Assembly (NCBI GenBank): GCA_017396555.1 | Contig: JAFQLS010000010.1 | Coordinates: 1 to 64,000, forward strand | DNA length: 64,000 bases | Direction: 5' to 3' | Origin: Lachnospiraceae bacterium | GTDB taxonomy: Bacteria > Bacillota > Clostridia > Lachnospirales > Lachnospiraceae | Part shown: positions 45,651 through 54,742 of the stretch, piece after piece | Position numbering within the stretch: the stretch's first letter is position 1 | Layout of the letters: every line of letters begins with the position of its first letter | Program-made: the position numbers and the translations under genes | The notes under the pieces: generated by a model | What the model saw: the letters and a program-made list of their open reading frames with translations, nothing else | What the model was told of the DNA's origin: nothing | Databases searched by the model: none

Positions 45651-46979
45651 TTAATTTGACATTTCTGTGTTTTGTTCAGAATTACTCTGTCCGGTTGAAT
45701 CCTCTTCTGTTTCCTTTTCCAAATCCTCCGGCAACCTCTGTGTATCACATCCTGAATAATTCTTAATATATTCGCTTATTTCTTTTACAGTATCAGTTGC
45801 CTCATACTTCTCGTCTTCAAACAAATACTCATGTAATTTGCCAACATTATATTCCAAACCATTTGCAACAACATAGCTTTGTCCATCAATAGTTGGTGCT
45901 GAAAGTGTAAATGGGAATCCTGTATTTCCTGAAATATTCATTTCAAGAACAATAGGTATCAAATCCATTATTTCATCAAATGTCAAACTTGTTTTTACTA
46001 TTCTTTCATTTTCAGTATTATAGTTAATAATACTATTTGCTATATTTACTATTTCTGAAGCACCTGCCTGTTTTGCCTTGCTAAATAACTGTTCAAGTAC
46101 AAAACGTTGTCTTGCTGTTCTTCCTAAATCATATGAATACTCCTTACCATCCGGAGCATAGTAGGTTGTATATCTTATTCTGCAATATGCAGTAGCCTGT
46201 AATCCGTTCAAATGAACCTGACCGCTCGTTGTTAAGTCAGGGGCATCCATTCCTGTAATCTTTCTTGTCTCAGTCATATAACCATTTATATATTCTCTTT
46301 CCTTTTCGGTTATAGTTGTATCAATACCACCTAATGCATCTATGATTTTGATAAGTCCTGAGAAATTAACAACTGCATAATCTGTTATATCCAAATCAAG
46401 ATTGGTATTTAGCATATTAATTGCACCCTCAGCTCCACCTCTGAAAAATCCGAGATTCGCTTTACCATACATAACATTACCATTCAAGTCTGATATCTCC
46501 AGCATGGTATCTCTGTATACAGAAACCATCTTAACTTCTTTAGTTTTCATATTTACATTTACTACAATAATAGTATCACTATGTGTTGCATTATCGAACT
46601 CTGTTCCTCTTGCATCAATACCAAATAAAGCAATATTCAGATATTTCTCATCTGTTTCCTTAAGACCTTCATTCTTAACAACATTATCCTTATTAAAATC
46701 CTTATCCATTACTTTGTCTTCGTACAGCCCCTTTGTGCTACAGCTTATTATACTTCTTCCAACCGAGCACTGCGTAAATTCTGTAAGCATATTCTTTTTA
46801 AATTCAGATTTTGCATCAGCGCTTTGACCGCTATACCATATATAAAAAATCATCATTCCGGCAAACAACGCAAGTATCAAACCTTCAAGTATTAGAATGG
46901 CAATTTTAATTTTTCTTTTTGTTTTTAATTTCATTTTCTTTTTAGTTTTTTTCTTTTTTTCTTTATCATTATTTGCCAT
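45651..46979 (-). CDS. LytR-CpsA-Psr (LCP) family glycopolymer ligase
   Basis: About 442 residues: a Lys-rich N-terminus, membrane helix (about 28-50), then an LCP domain with DTIIVVNVN, VSVYRDTML, YGKANLGFFRGGAEGAI, and YCRIRYTTYY. It transfers lipid-linked wall polymers (teichoic acid, capsule) to peptidoglycan outside the membrane. The start is the ATG at 46979, seven bases after AGGAGG. Last gene of the operon starting at 54610; it follows the sugar-phosphate transferase by 30 bases, which fits polymer attachment. Confidence 0.93.
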   Translation of the reverse strand: MANNDKEKKKKTKKKMKLKTKRKIKIAILILEGLILALFAGMMIFYIWYSGQSADAKSEFKKNMLTEFTQCSVGRSIISCSTKGLYEDKVMDKDFNKDNVVKNEGLKETDEKYLNIALFGIDARGTEFDNATHSDTIIVVNVNMKTKEVKMVSVYRDTMLEISDLNGNVMYGKANLGFFRGGAEGAINMLNTNLDLDITDYAVVNFSGLIKIIDALGGIDTTITEKEREYINGYMTETRKITGMDAPDLTTSGQVHLNGLQATAYCRIRYTTYYAPDGKEYSYDLGRTARQRFVLEQLFSKAKQAGASEIVNIANSIINYNTENERIVKTSLTFDEIMDLIPIVLEMNISGNTGFPFTLSAPTIDGQSYVVANGLEYNVGKLHEYLFEDEKYEATDTVKEISEYIKNYSGCDTQRLPEDLEKETEEDSTGQSNSEQNTEMSN

Positions 46980-47009
46980 CACATTTCCTCCTCTGTAAAA
47001 CAGACGTCA

Positions 47010-48413
47010 TTAATATGCATTTTTATTAATAAAACCTTTAAATATTGTTAAAAACATTATCTTAATATCAAATCCGATTGTCCAGTTTTCAATATAATAC
47101 AAATCATATTCTATTCGTTTTTTTATTGATGTATCTCCTCGCAGACCATTCACCTGTGCCCAACCTGTAAGTCCCGGTCTAACCTGATGCTTTACCATAT
47201 ATCTAGGTATTTCTTCTTTAAATTTATCCACAAAATAAGGTCTTTCCGGTCTAGGTCCAACAAGACTCATATCCCCCAGTAATATATTGAATAGCTGTGG
47301 TAATTCGTCAATGCTTGTCCTTCTTATGATTTTTCCAATTCCTGTTACTCTGACATCATTTTTAGTTGTCCACTTCGTTTTTTCTTCACTTTCTTCCTGA
47401 ACTGTCATTGAACGAAACTTGTACATTTTAAATTTTTTATTATGAAGTCCTATTCTTTCCTGTTTATATATTATAGGACCCTTTGATGTAATTTTAATTA
47501 ATAGCGCAGTAATTAGCATAAGCGGTGAAGCAACTATAATACCAAACAATGAACCCAGTATATCCATTATTCTTTTTACTATAGAATTAAATGTATTGGT
47601 TAATGGTACATATCTGATATTAACAACCGGCAATCCCAACAGATCCTCTGTATATGGCTTTGTAGGAATAATGTTATTATAATCAGGAATAAACTTTGTA
47701 TGTACACCTGATTTTTCACATAAATTAACTATTTCTTCCAAACGGCTATATTCATCAAGTCCAAGCGTTACGGCAATTTCATCCAAACGATTTTCAGGGA
47801 GAATTACAAACAAATTGTCAATTCTTCCAATGACCTTAACGCCCTTATACATAGTGCCTCTTTCAACATTATCATCAAGAATACCTCTTACTATATATCC
47901 CCACTGAGGATTTGCATTAATCCTGTCTATATACGCCTCAGCAGCCCTACTATAACCTACTAACAGGATATGCTTTAAATTAAAGCCTCTTTTTCGCATA
48001 TAACGAAGGGCTATTCTTATAATCATTCTAACTATAACTTCATTAACAACATTTAAACAGAAGAAAATAAAAATCATAGTTCTTGAGTAATCCTGCTGTT
48101 TTGTAAGATATAATACAGTAAGGAAAATCAGCATACCTATAATATTGGCCTTAATTATATTACCAAATTCAAGCCTTCTTCCCTGTACTCTCTTTGAAGT
48201 ATATAACTGAAATGCTGTATATAAGATTATATATCCAGGTATAATCAAATATAACGCATATAAATATTGTTCTAATGAAATAGACTCTATACCGCTTCCT
48301 AATATGTCAGTTCTGAATTTAATAACCCATGCCATGATATATGAAAACGCAATAACTACTATATCTAAAACTAAATGAAGCCTATTAAAATATCTTTGAT
48401 TATCTTTAATCAT
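47010..48413 (-). CDS. Polyprenyl-phosphate sugar-1-phosphate transferase (exopolysaccharide initiation)
   Basis: A 467-residue membrane protein of the WbaP/CpsE group: four N-terminal helices, a Rossmann-like middle (LLVGYSRAAEAYIDRI), another helix (about 280-305), and the catalytic domain KRIMDILGSLFGI, PLMLITALLIKITSKGPIIYKQERIG, MYKFRSM, GLTGWAQVNG. It moves a hexose-1-phosphate from a UDP-sugar to undecaprenyl phosphate, starting polymer repeat units. It lies between the GT2 and LCP genes. Confidence 0.93.
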   Translation of the reverse strand: MIKDNQRYFNRLHLVLDIVVIAFSYIMAWVIKFRTDILGSGIESISLEQYLYALYLIIPGYIILYTAFQLYTSKRVQGRRLEFGNIIKANIIGMLIFLTVLYLTKQQDYSRTMIFIFFCLNVVNEVIVRMIIRIALRYMRKRGFNLKHILLVGYSRAAEAYIDRINANPQWGYIVRGILDDNVERGTMYKGVKVIGRIDNLFVILPENRLDEIAVTLGLDEYSRLEEIVNLCEKSGVHTKFIPDYNNIIPTKPYTEDLLGLPVVNIRYVPLTNTFNSIVKRIMDILGSLFGIIVASPLMLITALLIKITSKGPIIYKQERIGLHNKKFKMYKFRSMTVQEESEEKTKWTTKNDVRVTGIGKIIRRTSIDELPQLFNILLGDMSLVGPRPERPYFVDKFKEEIPRYMVKHQVRPGLTGWAQVNGLRGDTSIKKRIEYDLYYIENWTIGFDIKIMFLTIFKGFINKNAY

Positions 48414-48432
48414 TTATTTCACCTTTCTAACA

Positions 48433-49371
48433 TTAAGTCCTGCTCCAAAAGCTCTTATCCGAAGTAAGCTTAAGTATGGTTTCCTTAGACAGCTTATTAT
48501 AATTCTTCCCTAGTCTAAAACCTGCAAACTTACATCCACTTTTTATTATTAACATAGGTATAAGGTAAAAATACCCATTAGTCAACAACTTTTTACAGGT
48601 ATCAATCACCATTTTTACCCCTTCTCCCTCAGAAGGAATGTTCGCAAAAACCTCTTCATTCATTTTTTGTGAAACTCCATTATCAAAATTTCTTTTCAAT
48701 TGTTCAATACATGAATAATTATGTGAATGAATAACTCTTGCAGCAGAGGCATAATAAACTTTGCCGCCATTTCCTATTGCCTTATGTGCAAAAATCATAT
48801 CTTCATTAAAAATTATTTTTTCTTTGAAGCCGCCAAGCTGTTCAAACACATCTTTTCTATACATAGAACATACATCAGAACAAAAATAATTTTTTATTCC
48901 ATATTCTTCCAATGTGTTTTCATCCTTAATTATGTCATAGTCAGGATAATTAAACTCCCTTGTATATTTCTCAATTACATCACAATTTTTTCTTGGCAAC
49001 TGCCTTGCATATGCGACATAAACATTTTCATTTTCAAAAGCTTTTAAAAACTCGCACACTAAATTACGGTCCTTTGGTATAGCATCCTGAGTCATAAACA
49101 TAATATAATCTCCGGTCGCTATAGATGCACCGTAATTTCTTGTTCCGCCATGATCAAATTCTTCTTTTGATATATGGAAGATTTTTATTAATTTATTTGT
49201 CTTATCATCCACATTTTGAAGTAAATCATATTTAAAATATGATTCCTCAGTATTAATAATTATTATCTCTGATACTTCGTATGATTGTTTTCCAAGCCTG
49301 TTAAGCAAATTACCAAGCTCCTTTCCAGGCTTGTAAACCGGAATGACAACAGACACCTTGCTTTGTATCAT
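48433..49371 (-). CDS. Glycosyltransferase family 2
   Basis: A 312-residue GT-A fold protein: SVVIPVYKPGKELGNLLNRL, metal-binding region GDYIMFMTQDA, and GGFKEKIIFNEDMIFAHKA. The pattern resembles rhamnosyltransferases of the RfbF type. It likely adds the second sugar to the lipid-linked unit begun by the downstream transferase. Its ATG overlaps the glmM stop by one base. Confidence 0.88.
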   Translation of the reverse strand: MIQSKVSVVIPVYKPGKELGNLLNRLGKQSYEVSEIIIINTEESYFKYDLLQNVDDKTNKLIKIFHISKEEFDHGGTRNYGASIATGDYIMFMTQDAIPKDRNLVCEFLKAFENENVYVAYARQLPRKNCDVIEKYTREFNYPDYDIIKDENTLEEYGIKNYFCSDVCSMYRKDVFEQLGGFKEKIIFNEDMIFAHKAIGNGGKVYYASAARVIHSHNYSCIEQLKRNFDNGVSQKMNEEVFANIPSEGEGVKMVIDTCKKLLTNGYFYLIPMLIIKSGCKFAGFRLGKNYNKLSKETILKLTSDKSFWSRT

Positions 49372-50705
49372 TATTTTACCTTCTCTACCACTTCTACAAC
49401 AGCATCAACATACTGTTTGCATTTCTCATCACTCTCTGCCTCAACCATAACTCTAATTAATGGTTCAGTTCCGCTTGGTCTAAGAAGTAAACGCCCCTTA
49501 TTGCCAAGCTCATTTGTTACATTTTCCTGAATAGCTTTAATATCAGGATGGTTTAATACTTTATCTTTATCTGTAACCGGTACATTAACAAGAAGCTGTG
49601 GAAAAATCTTTAACTCTCTTCTAAGAGTTGCAAGACTCGCCTTCTTTTCAAGCATAGCTTCCATAACCTTTAAAGATGTTAAAATACCATCGCCTGTAGT
49701 TGCATTCTTAAGAAAAATTATATGACCTGATTGTTCTCCACCGAGACTAAATCCATTTTTCATCATATTCTCACATACATATTTATCTCCAACCTGAGTT
49801 TTCTCATACTTTATACCTGCTTCATCAAAAGCCAGATACAAGCCAATGTTAGACATAATAGTAGTAACTACCGTATCATTTTCAAGTTCTCCGTGTTCCT
49901 TCATATACACGCCACACACATACATAATAGAATCACCATCGACAACTTCTCCATTTTCGTCAACTGCAATACATCTGTCTGCATCACCATCATATGCAAA
50001 GCCCACATCCAGATTATTGTCCTTTACAAACTGACTTAATACTTCAATATGTGTAGAACCGCAGTTCATATTAATATTAGTTCCACTTGGCTCACTATTT
50101 ATTACAAATGTCTTTGCACCAAGAGCATCAAATACATTTTTGGCAATTGATGAAGCACTACCATTTGAACAGTCAATACCAACCTTTTTATCCTTAAACG
50201 ACCTTGTTGCAATTGATATCAAATAACCAATATATCTGTTTCTTCCTACAGAATAATCTACTGTCTTTCCAATATTTTCCCTTGTTGCATAAGGTATTTC
50301 AGATATTTCTCCATCAATATATTTTTCGATTTCATTTTCTATATCTGCTTCAAGCTTCTGACCCTGCGAATTAATAATCTTTATTCCATTATCATAGAAT
50401 GGATTGTGACTGGCAGAAATCATAATACCGCAATCAAATCCTTCAGTACGCACAACATAGGAAACACTTGGTGTTGTTGTTACATGTAATAAATATACAT
50501 CTGCCCCTGAAGCAGTAAGCCCAGCCGATAAAGCATCTTCAAACATATAACTGCTTCTTCTTGTGTCCTTACCAATTACAATTTTAGCCCTGTGTTCCTT
50601 TGAAAGATACCACCCCAGATATCTTCCTACCTTAAATGCGTGTTCAACTGTTAATACAACATTTGCTTCACCACGAAATCCATCTGTTCCAAAATACTTT
50701 CCCAT
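49371..50705 (-). CDS. glmM: Phosphoglucosamine mutase
   Basis: A 444-residue alpha-D-phosphohexomutase. The active-site serine lies in ISASHNPFYDNG, Mg2+ is bound at DGDADR (about residue 240), and sugar specificity is set by GGEQSGH. It converts glucosamine 6-phosphate to glucosamine 1-phosphate for UDP-GlcNAc. CdaA and CdaR are known to associate with GlmM in other Firmicutes; the same three genes are together here, with HPr inserted. Confidence 0.96.
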   Translation of the reverse strand: MGKYFGTDGFRGEANVVLTVEHAFKVGRYLGWYLSKEHRAKIVIGKDTRRSSYMFEDALSAGLTASGADVYLLHVTTTPSVSYVVRTEGFDCGIMISASHNPFYDNGIKIINSQGQKLEADIENEIEKYIDGEISEIPYATRENIGKTVDYSVGRNRYIGYLISIATRSFKDKKVGIDCSNGSASSIAKNVFDALGAKTFVINSEPSGTNINMNCGSTHIEVLSQFVKDNNLDVGFAYDGDADRCIAVDENGEVVDGDSIMYVCGVYMKEHGELENDTVVTTIMSNIGLYLAFDEAGIKYEKTQVGDKYVCENMMKNGFSLGGEQSGHIIFLKNATTGDGILTSLKVMEAMLEKKASLATLRRELKIFPQLLVNVPVTDKDKVLNHPDIKAIQENVTNELGNKGRLLLRPSGTEPLIRVMVEAESDEKCKQYVDAVVEVVEKVK

Positions 50706-50712
50706 AACTTTT

Positions 50713-50982
50713 CTATTCTCCTAATCCATTTTTTACCAATTCCTTGATGCGAGAAAGTGCCTCTTCCTCGTCATTTCCTTCGCAAATAAATTCTACAGTA
50801 TCACCACATTTAACACATGCCCCAAGCACACTAAGCACACTCTTAACATTTGCAATACCCGCACCATCATTGTATTTAAAGCTAATATTAGATTCAAATT
50901 CGATTGCAAGCTTACAAAGATTTCCAGCAGGTCTTAAATGTAAACCCGAAGGATTATTAATCTGTACCACCCAACTTACCAT
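50713..50982 (-). CDS. HPr family phosphocarrier protein
   Basis: An 89-residue HPr. His15 in GLHLRPAG is the phosphorylation site for Enzyme I; the Ser48 region KSVLSVLGA corresponds to the regulatory Ser46 of Bacillus HPr. The second half has the cysteine-bearing clostridial form CVKCGDTVEFICEG. It lies between cdaR and glmM, 24 bases after cdaR and seven bases before glmM, within one operon. No PTS gene is nearby, so it may be a general HPr or a paralogue tied to c-di-AMP/GlmM. Confidence 0.9.
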   Translation of the reverse strand: MVSWVVQINNPSGLHLRPAGNLCKLAIEFESNISFKYNDGAGIANVKSVLSVLGACVKCGDTVEFICEGNDEEEALSRIKELVKNGLGE

Positions 50983-51006
50983 AGTCTTCTCCTATCTCTG
51001 ACACAA

Positions 51007-52317
51007 CTATTCAGTTGTTTCCTCGTCAGCCTCTGTTGTTTCTTCATTTTTTGTTGTCGCTTCTTCCTTAGTCTCTTCCTTAGTTTCTTCTATCTTACTA
51101 ATTTTCAAAACAACCATAACATTTCCATTCAGCGATACACCCTCTGGTAATTCTAATACTACATTATATTCTCTGGTTCCTGCCTTTGCACCACTCAAAT
51201 CAATATAACCTAACATCTGGCTAATATTAATTGCATCATGTGTTTCATTAAGTGCTACCAACGACATTTCTGCATCATCATCTACAAATTCAGCAATATA
51301 CTTATCGTCAAGATTTCTTAACTCAATATTTTCAACCGGTAATCTATATGATTCGGTAATATAACCTTCTACCATTGCTGTTATCTTAATCATCTTTGAA
51401 TCATCATTAACAAGTCTTGTGCCGGCTGGTAAATACTGGGATATATCCACCTCTACCTCTACATTTTCTCTTGCTCCTGATATATCTACCAAATCATTTG
51501 GAAGCACAATGCTATCGATCTGATATGCATTTTCACCTTCAATAAAAATAGTATCACTACTTAATTCAACACCTGTATACTCATACCCATTAGCAGCCGT
51601 TCCTGCAACTGATACTGATAACGGAACTTCCTTCATCTGATATATAACAACATTAACCACAACAGTCTCTGCCGTAACTTTACTGTCCTCATCCAGTTCA
51701 ACTATTTCACCCTGACTGTCGCTATATTTGATGACAACCTGAGATTCCATATTTCCCTTAAGTTTTGTAACATCTACATCTACATAGGCATTTTCTATTC
51801 TGTCTATTATAGATTCCGGAGCTGAAACCTTAACAAATGTTTTGGATAGCTTTGTATGTCCTACAGAATATCCACTTGCCGGTTCCCCAATAAAATTAAC
51901 TACTATATCGAGATATTTTGTCTTAATATCCTCTATACTAAGAACCATAGTTCTTGTTTTCTGAATAATTTCTATGCTTTTATCATACTTTGAATTCTTA
52001 TGTGAAACATAAATCGGAACCGCATTCTGATTAGTCATTTCTCCAAATGGTGCTTCTGCAATAAAATCATCCTCATCTAATTTATCTACAAGCGAACGTG
52101 GTCCCTTTACAGATATAGTTGCCGAGCTACCCTGTGAAACTACAAATACTTTCCCCTGTTCTGTAAGCACATCTTCATCTACCTTTACAACAGGAATTCC
52201 CGTTATAGTTCTTGTTACAGTAGGGTCGCTGATATTTACAACTATCAACCATAAAACAAATGCCGATAATATTGATATTAACTTGTAACCTATATTATTT
52301 GTTAACAGTTTTCTCAT
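51007..52317 (-). CDS. cdaR: YbbR-domain regulator of diadenylate cyclase CdaR
   Basis: About 436 residues: short cytoplasmic N-terminus, membrane helix (about 11-29, LISILSAFVLWLIVV), about four YbbR repeats outside the membrane, and a Thr/Glu-rich tail. CdaR binds and modulates CdaA. The start is the ATG at 52317; the gene overlaps cdaA by 23 bases. Confidence 0.93.
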   Translation of the reverse strand: MRKLLTNNIGYKLISILSAFVLWLIVVNISDPTVTRTITGIPVVKVDEDVLTEQGKVFVVSQGSSATISVKGPRSLVDKLDEDDFIAEAPFGEMTNQNAVPIYVSHKNSKYDKSIEIIQKTRTMVLSIEDIKTKYLDIVVNFIGEPASGYSVGHTKLSKTFVKVSAPESIIDRIENAYVDVDVTKLKGNMESQVVIKYSDSQGEIVELDEDSKVTAETVVVNVVIYQMKEVPLSVSVAGTAANGYEYTGVELSSDTIFIEGENAYQIDSIVLPNDLVDISGARENVEVEVDISQYLPAGTRLVNDDSKMIKITAMVEGYITESYRLPVENIELRNLDDKYIAEFVDDDAEMSLVALNETHDAINISQMLGYIDLSGAKAGTREYNVVLELPEGVSLNGNVMVVLKISKIEETKEETKEEATTKNEETTEADEETTE

Positions 52318-53179
52318 TATTATTTCTTCCCTTCCAGATTTTAAAACGTTTATTATCAACCGGTTTATTCTGATTCTCAATTAATTTCTCTTTTAAAGTA
52401 TCTCCATCAATATTTCTATATAATCTGCCTTCGCACGAAAGAGAAACTCTTCCTGTTTCCTCTGATACTATAATAGTAACCGAATCACTTACCTCGCTTA
52501 TTCCAAGTCCTGCTCTATGTCTTGTTCCTAACTCCTTACTTATCTCCATACTATCAGATAACGGAAGATAACAGGTTGCCGCCACAATTCTATCTCCACT
52601 AATAATTACAGCTCCATCATGTAAAGGAGTATTATGTTCAAAAATATTAATTAAAAGCTGATTGCTTATACTAGCATCTATGTTTATACCTGTTCTTACA
52701 TATTCAGCCAGTGAAATTTCTTTTTCAATTACTATCAAAGCTCCTGTCTTTGTTTTCGCTAACTCAAACGAAGCCTTAACAAGTTCATTTATTGTCTTAT
52801 CACTATATTTAACACCTTCATTCTTGTTATCTTCAAAAGAAAACAAGCCTGAAAATATCTTCTTTCTACCAAGCTGTTCAAGCGCCTTTCTAAGTTCCGG
52901 CTGGAACACAATAAACATTGCAATAACACCAACACTCAAAGTTTTATTGGCAATCCACGAAATTGTATTAAGATTAAATACAGCAGCTAATAGAACAAAC
53001 AAAAACAATACAACTATCCCCTTAAACAGTGTCCATGCTCTTGTTCTCTTTACCCAAATCATTATATTGTATACAATAAATGCTATAATAATTATTTCTA
53101 CAGCATCACTTATGCCAAATTTTGGTATATCGATATATTCATCTACAAAAGACATAACTGAGTCTATAATCTGCTGCAT
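52295..53179 (-). CDS. cdaA: Diadenylate cyclase CdaA
   Basis: A 294-residue membrane enzyme with three N-terminal helices and a DAC domain. DGA (in PLHDGAVIISG) and RHR (in LGTRHRAGLG) are the signature motifs. It makes cyclic di-AMP from two ATP at the membrane, controlling potassium and osmolyte balance and wall integrity. It overlaps cdaR and is followed by HPr and glmM. Confidence 0.96.
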   Translation of the reverse strand: MQQIIDSVMSFVDEYIDIPKFGISDAVEIIIIAFIVYNIMIWVKRTRAWTLFKGIVVLFLFVLLAAVFNLNTISWIANKTLSVGVIAMFIVFQPELRKALEQLGRKKIFSGLFSFEDNKNEGVKYSDKTINELVKASFELAKTKTGALIVIEKEISLAEYVRTGINIDASISNQLLINIFEHNTPLHDGAVIISGDRIVAATCYLPLSDSMEISKELGTRHRAGLGISEVSDSVTIIVSEETGRVSLSCEGRLYRNIDGDTLKEKLIENQNKPVDNKRFKIWKGRNNNEKTVNK

Positions 53180-53220
53180 AACCGTTCTTCCTTTCCTATA
53201 TTTTTAAATATATTAATCTT

Positions 53221-54174
53221 TTATTTTTTAATGTTTCTAGACTTTGCGGCGTTAATACGTTTTACCTTCACATTCTGTGTTGTTACATTTATCTTAGGTA
53301 CAGCCTTTACATAATAGTAATATTCATCATCTTCAAACTGTACATATTCTGTTCTCGAATAGTCTACTGACAAAATCATAAAATGCAACAAATAAACGAT
53401 ACCCACACTCAAAAGCGACATAACTATCATAATTCCAATAGATATGCTTGCTTCTGTATCTATTACAAGTTCACTAATTAATAAGATAAGCAAATCTGCT
53501 ATTCCACCTACTACTACGGCAATTGCCCATGAATGTTCAATTGATAATCTTTTTATAAAGTATACAAGTAAAATTACAACTGCAAATGCTATAATCATAA
53601 TCCACATTTCTTTATTCTTTAAAATAGCCTCAAGAAAATTAGTGATTTTATTAATACCTGAATCATCCGTTACATTAGTAAGTGTTGACGCATTTCTTTT
53701 TGCATACAACATCGTGAAGTAAATAATTATTCCAAATGCCATTGAAACAATTGATACAGGAGTTGCAATTAATCCTAATACTAAAGGCATAATATATGGT
53801 ATCTTGATAAAAAACAAAACCGGTAATAGTATAATTACATAACTGTCCTTAGGTGCAAATCTAAAATACAACAGATACATAACCATCAAAATCACTGCTA
53901 CAATAACCGCTAATTCTGTTGACAAAGAATACAAATGTGCAACAACAATCAAGGTCAACAACAATACGTTGATTCCATTTGGCAAAAATGCTGCCATTAC
54001 ACCCAGTAAAATAACTATTACCGGACTCTTTAATCTTGGCATAAAACCTACATTTACATTAATTGTTATCATTGCAGCTATAACGGCTACAACTTTTATC
54101 GCCATATCAATATATGTGCTATATTTACTGTATATATTTTTTAAATGTTCCTTAAAAACCAATAGTTGCATCAT
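53221..54174 (-). CDS. Polytopic membrane protein of unknown function (cdaA operon)
   Basis: A 317-residue protein with about eight hydrophobic segments and a basic, Tyr-rich C-terminal tail (EYVQFEDDEYYYYVKAVPK...). I do not recognise it. Its ATG, eight bases after AGGAGG, overlaps the upstream gene by 23 bases, and it ends 41 bases before cdaA. The position suggests a role linked to c-di-AMP or to export/assembly of the polymer made by the downstream genes. Confidence 0.75.
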   Translation of the reverse strand: MMQLLVFKEHLKNIYSKYSTYIDMAIKVVAVIAAMITINVNVGFMPRLKSPVIVILLGVMAAFLPNGINVLLLTLIVVAHLYSLSTELAVIVAVILMVMYLLYFRFAPKDSYVIILLPVLFFIKIPYIMPLVLGLIATPVSIVSMAFGIIIYFTMLYAKRNASTLTNVTDDSGINKITNFLEAILKNKEMWIMIIAFAVVILLVYFIKRLSIEHSWAIAVVVGGIADLLILLISELVIDTEASISIGIMIVMSLLSVGIVYLLHFMILSVDYSRTEYVQFEDDEYYYYVKAVPKINVTTQNVKVKRINAAKSRNIKK

Positions 54175-54610
54175 CGCTGTTTCCTCCTGCTTTTACCTCT
54201 TCTTTTCTCTTAGCCTGCATTTCTTCCTTCTTATACATAAGATATAAGGTTTTCAAATCCTCACCATATGATTCCAGACTCTTTTTTATCTTTTTATATT
54301 TTATAGAATATACAACATATGAAATAATCATCAATACTATCAATATAACTGCATATCCAATGGCAATTTCTTTTCCAAGAGCAACCAAATCTAATGATAC
54401 AATATTTTCCGACAAGTAATCGATATTAAATAATACACCTATTACTACTATCAATATGTAAACAATTGTTGTAGCAATAAAACTTTCTATCATTTTAACA
54501 CTCATATAATCGCTTCGGTAATATTTACTTGTGGGAATATCTTTTTTTCCTTCACCTTGCTCGTAAATAGCAAGTTTTGTCATCAATTTGACTTTATCTT
54601 CTTTTATCAT
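54152..54610 (-). CDS. Small membrane protein with two helices (first gene of the cdaA operon)
   Basis: About 152 residues starting at the ATG at 54610 (AAGGAG upstream). Two hydrophobic helices (about 45-65 and 82-104) flank a short loop; the C-terminal part is a charged, probably coiled segment (YKKIKKSLESYGEDLKTLYLMYKKEEMQAKRKEE). Not recognised. Overlaps the polytopic membrane gene, so the pair is probably made in equal amounts. Confidence 0.75.
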   Translation of the reverse strand: MIKEDKVKLMTKLAIYEQGEGKKDIPTSKYYRSDYMSVKMIESFIATTIVYILIVVIGVLFNIDYLSENIVSLDLVALGKEIAIGYAVILIVLMIISYVVYSIKYKKIKKSLESYGEDLKTLYLMYKKEEMQAKRKEEVKAGGNSDDATIGF

Positions 54611-54701
54611 ATTATATTCTCCTTGATATTCATATCGTCTCATTATATCACAATAAGTTAAAGTTTACAATCCTATTTGAACATCCTCTGCACATAATAA
54701 C

Positions 54702-54728
54702 AGGGTTACCATTACATATGATAACCCT
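54702..54728 (-). terminator. Hairpin after the 5'-nucleotidase gene
   Basis: AGGGTTA/TAACCCT with a 13-base loop and a moderately T-rich minus-strand tail, 15 bases beyond the stop. It separates the nucleotidase from the cdaA operon. Confidence 0.5.
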
Positions 54729-54742
54729 ATATATAAATCCAG

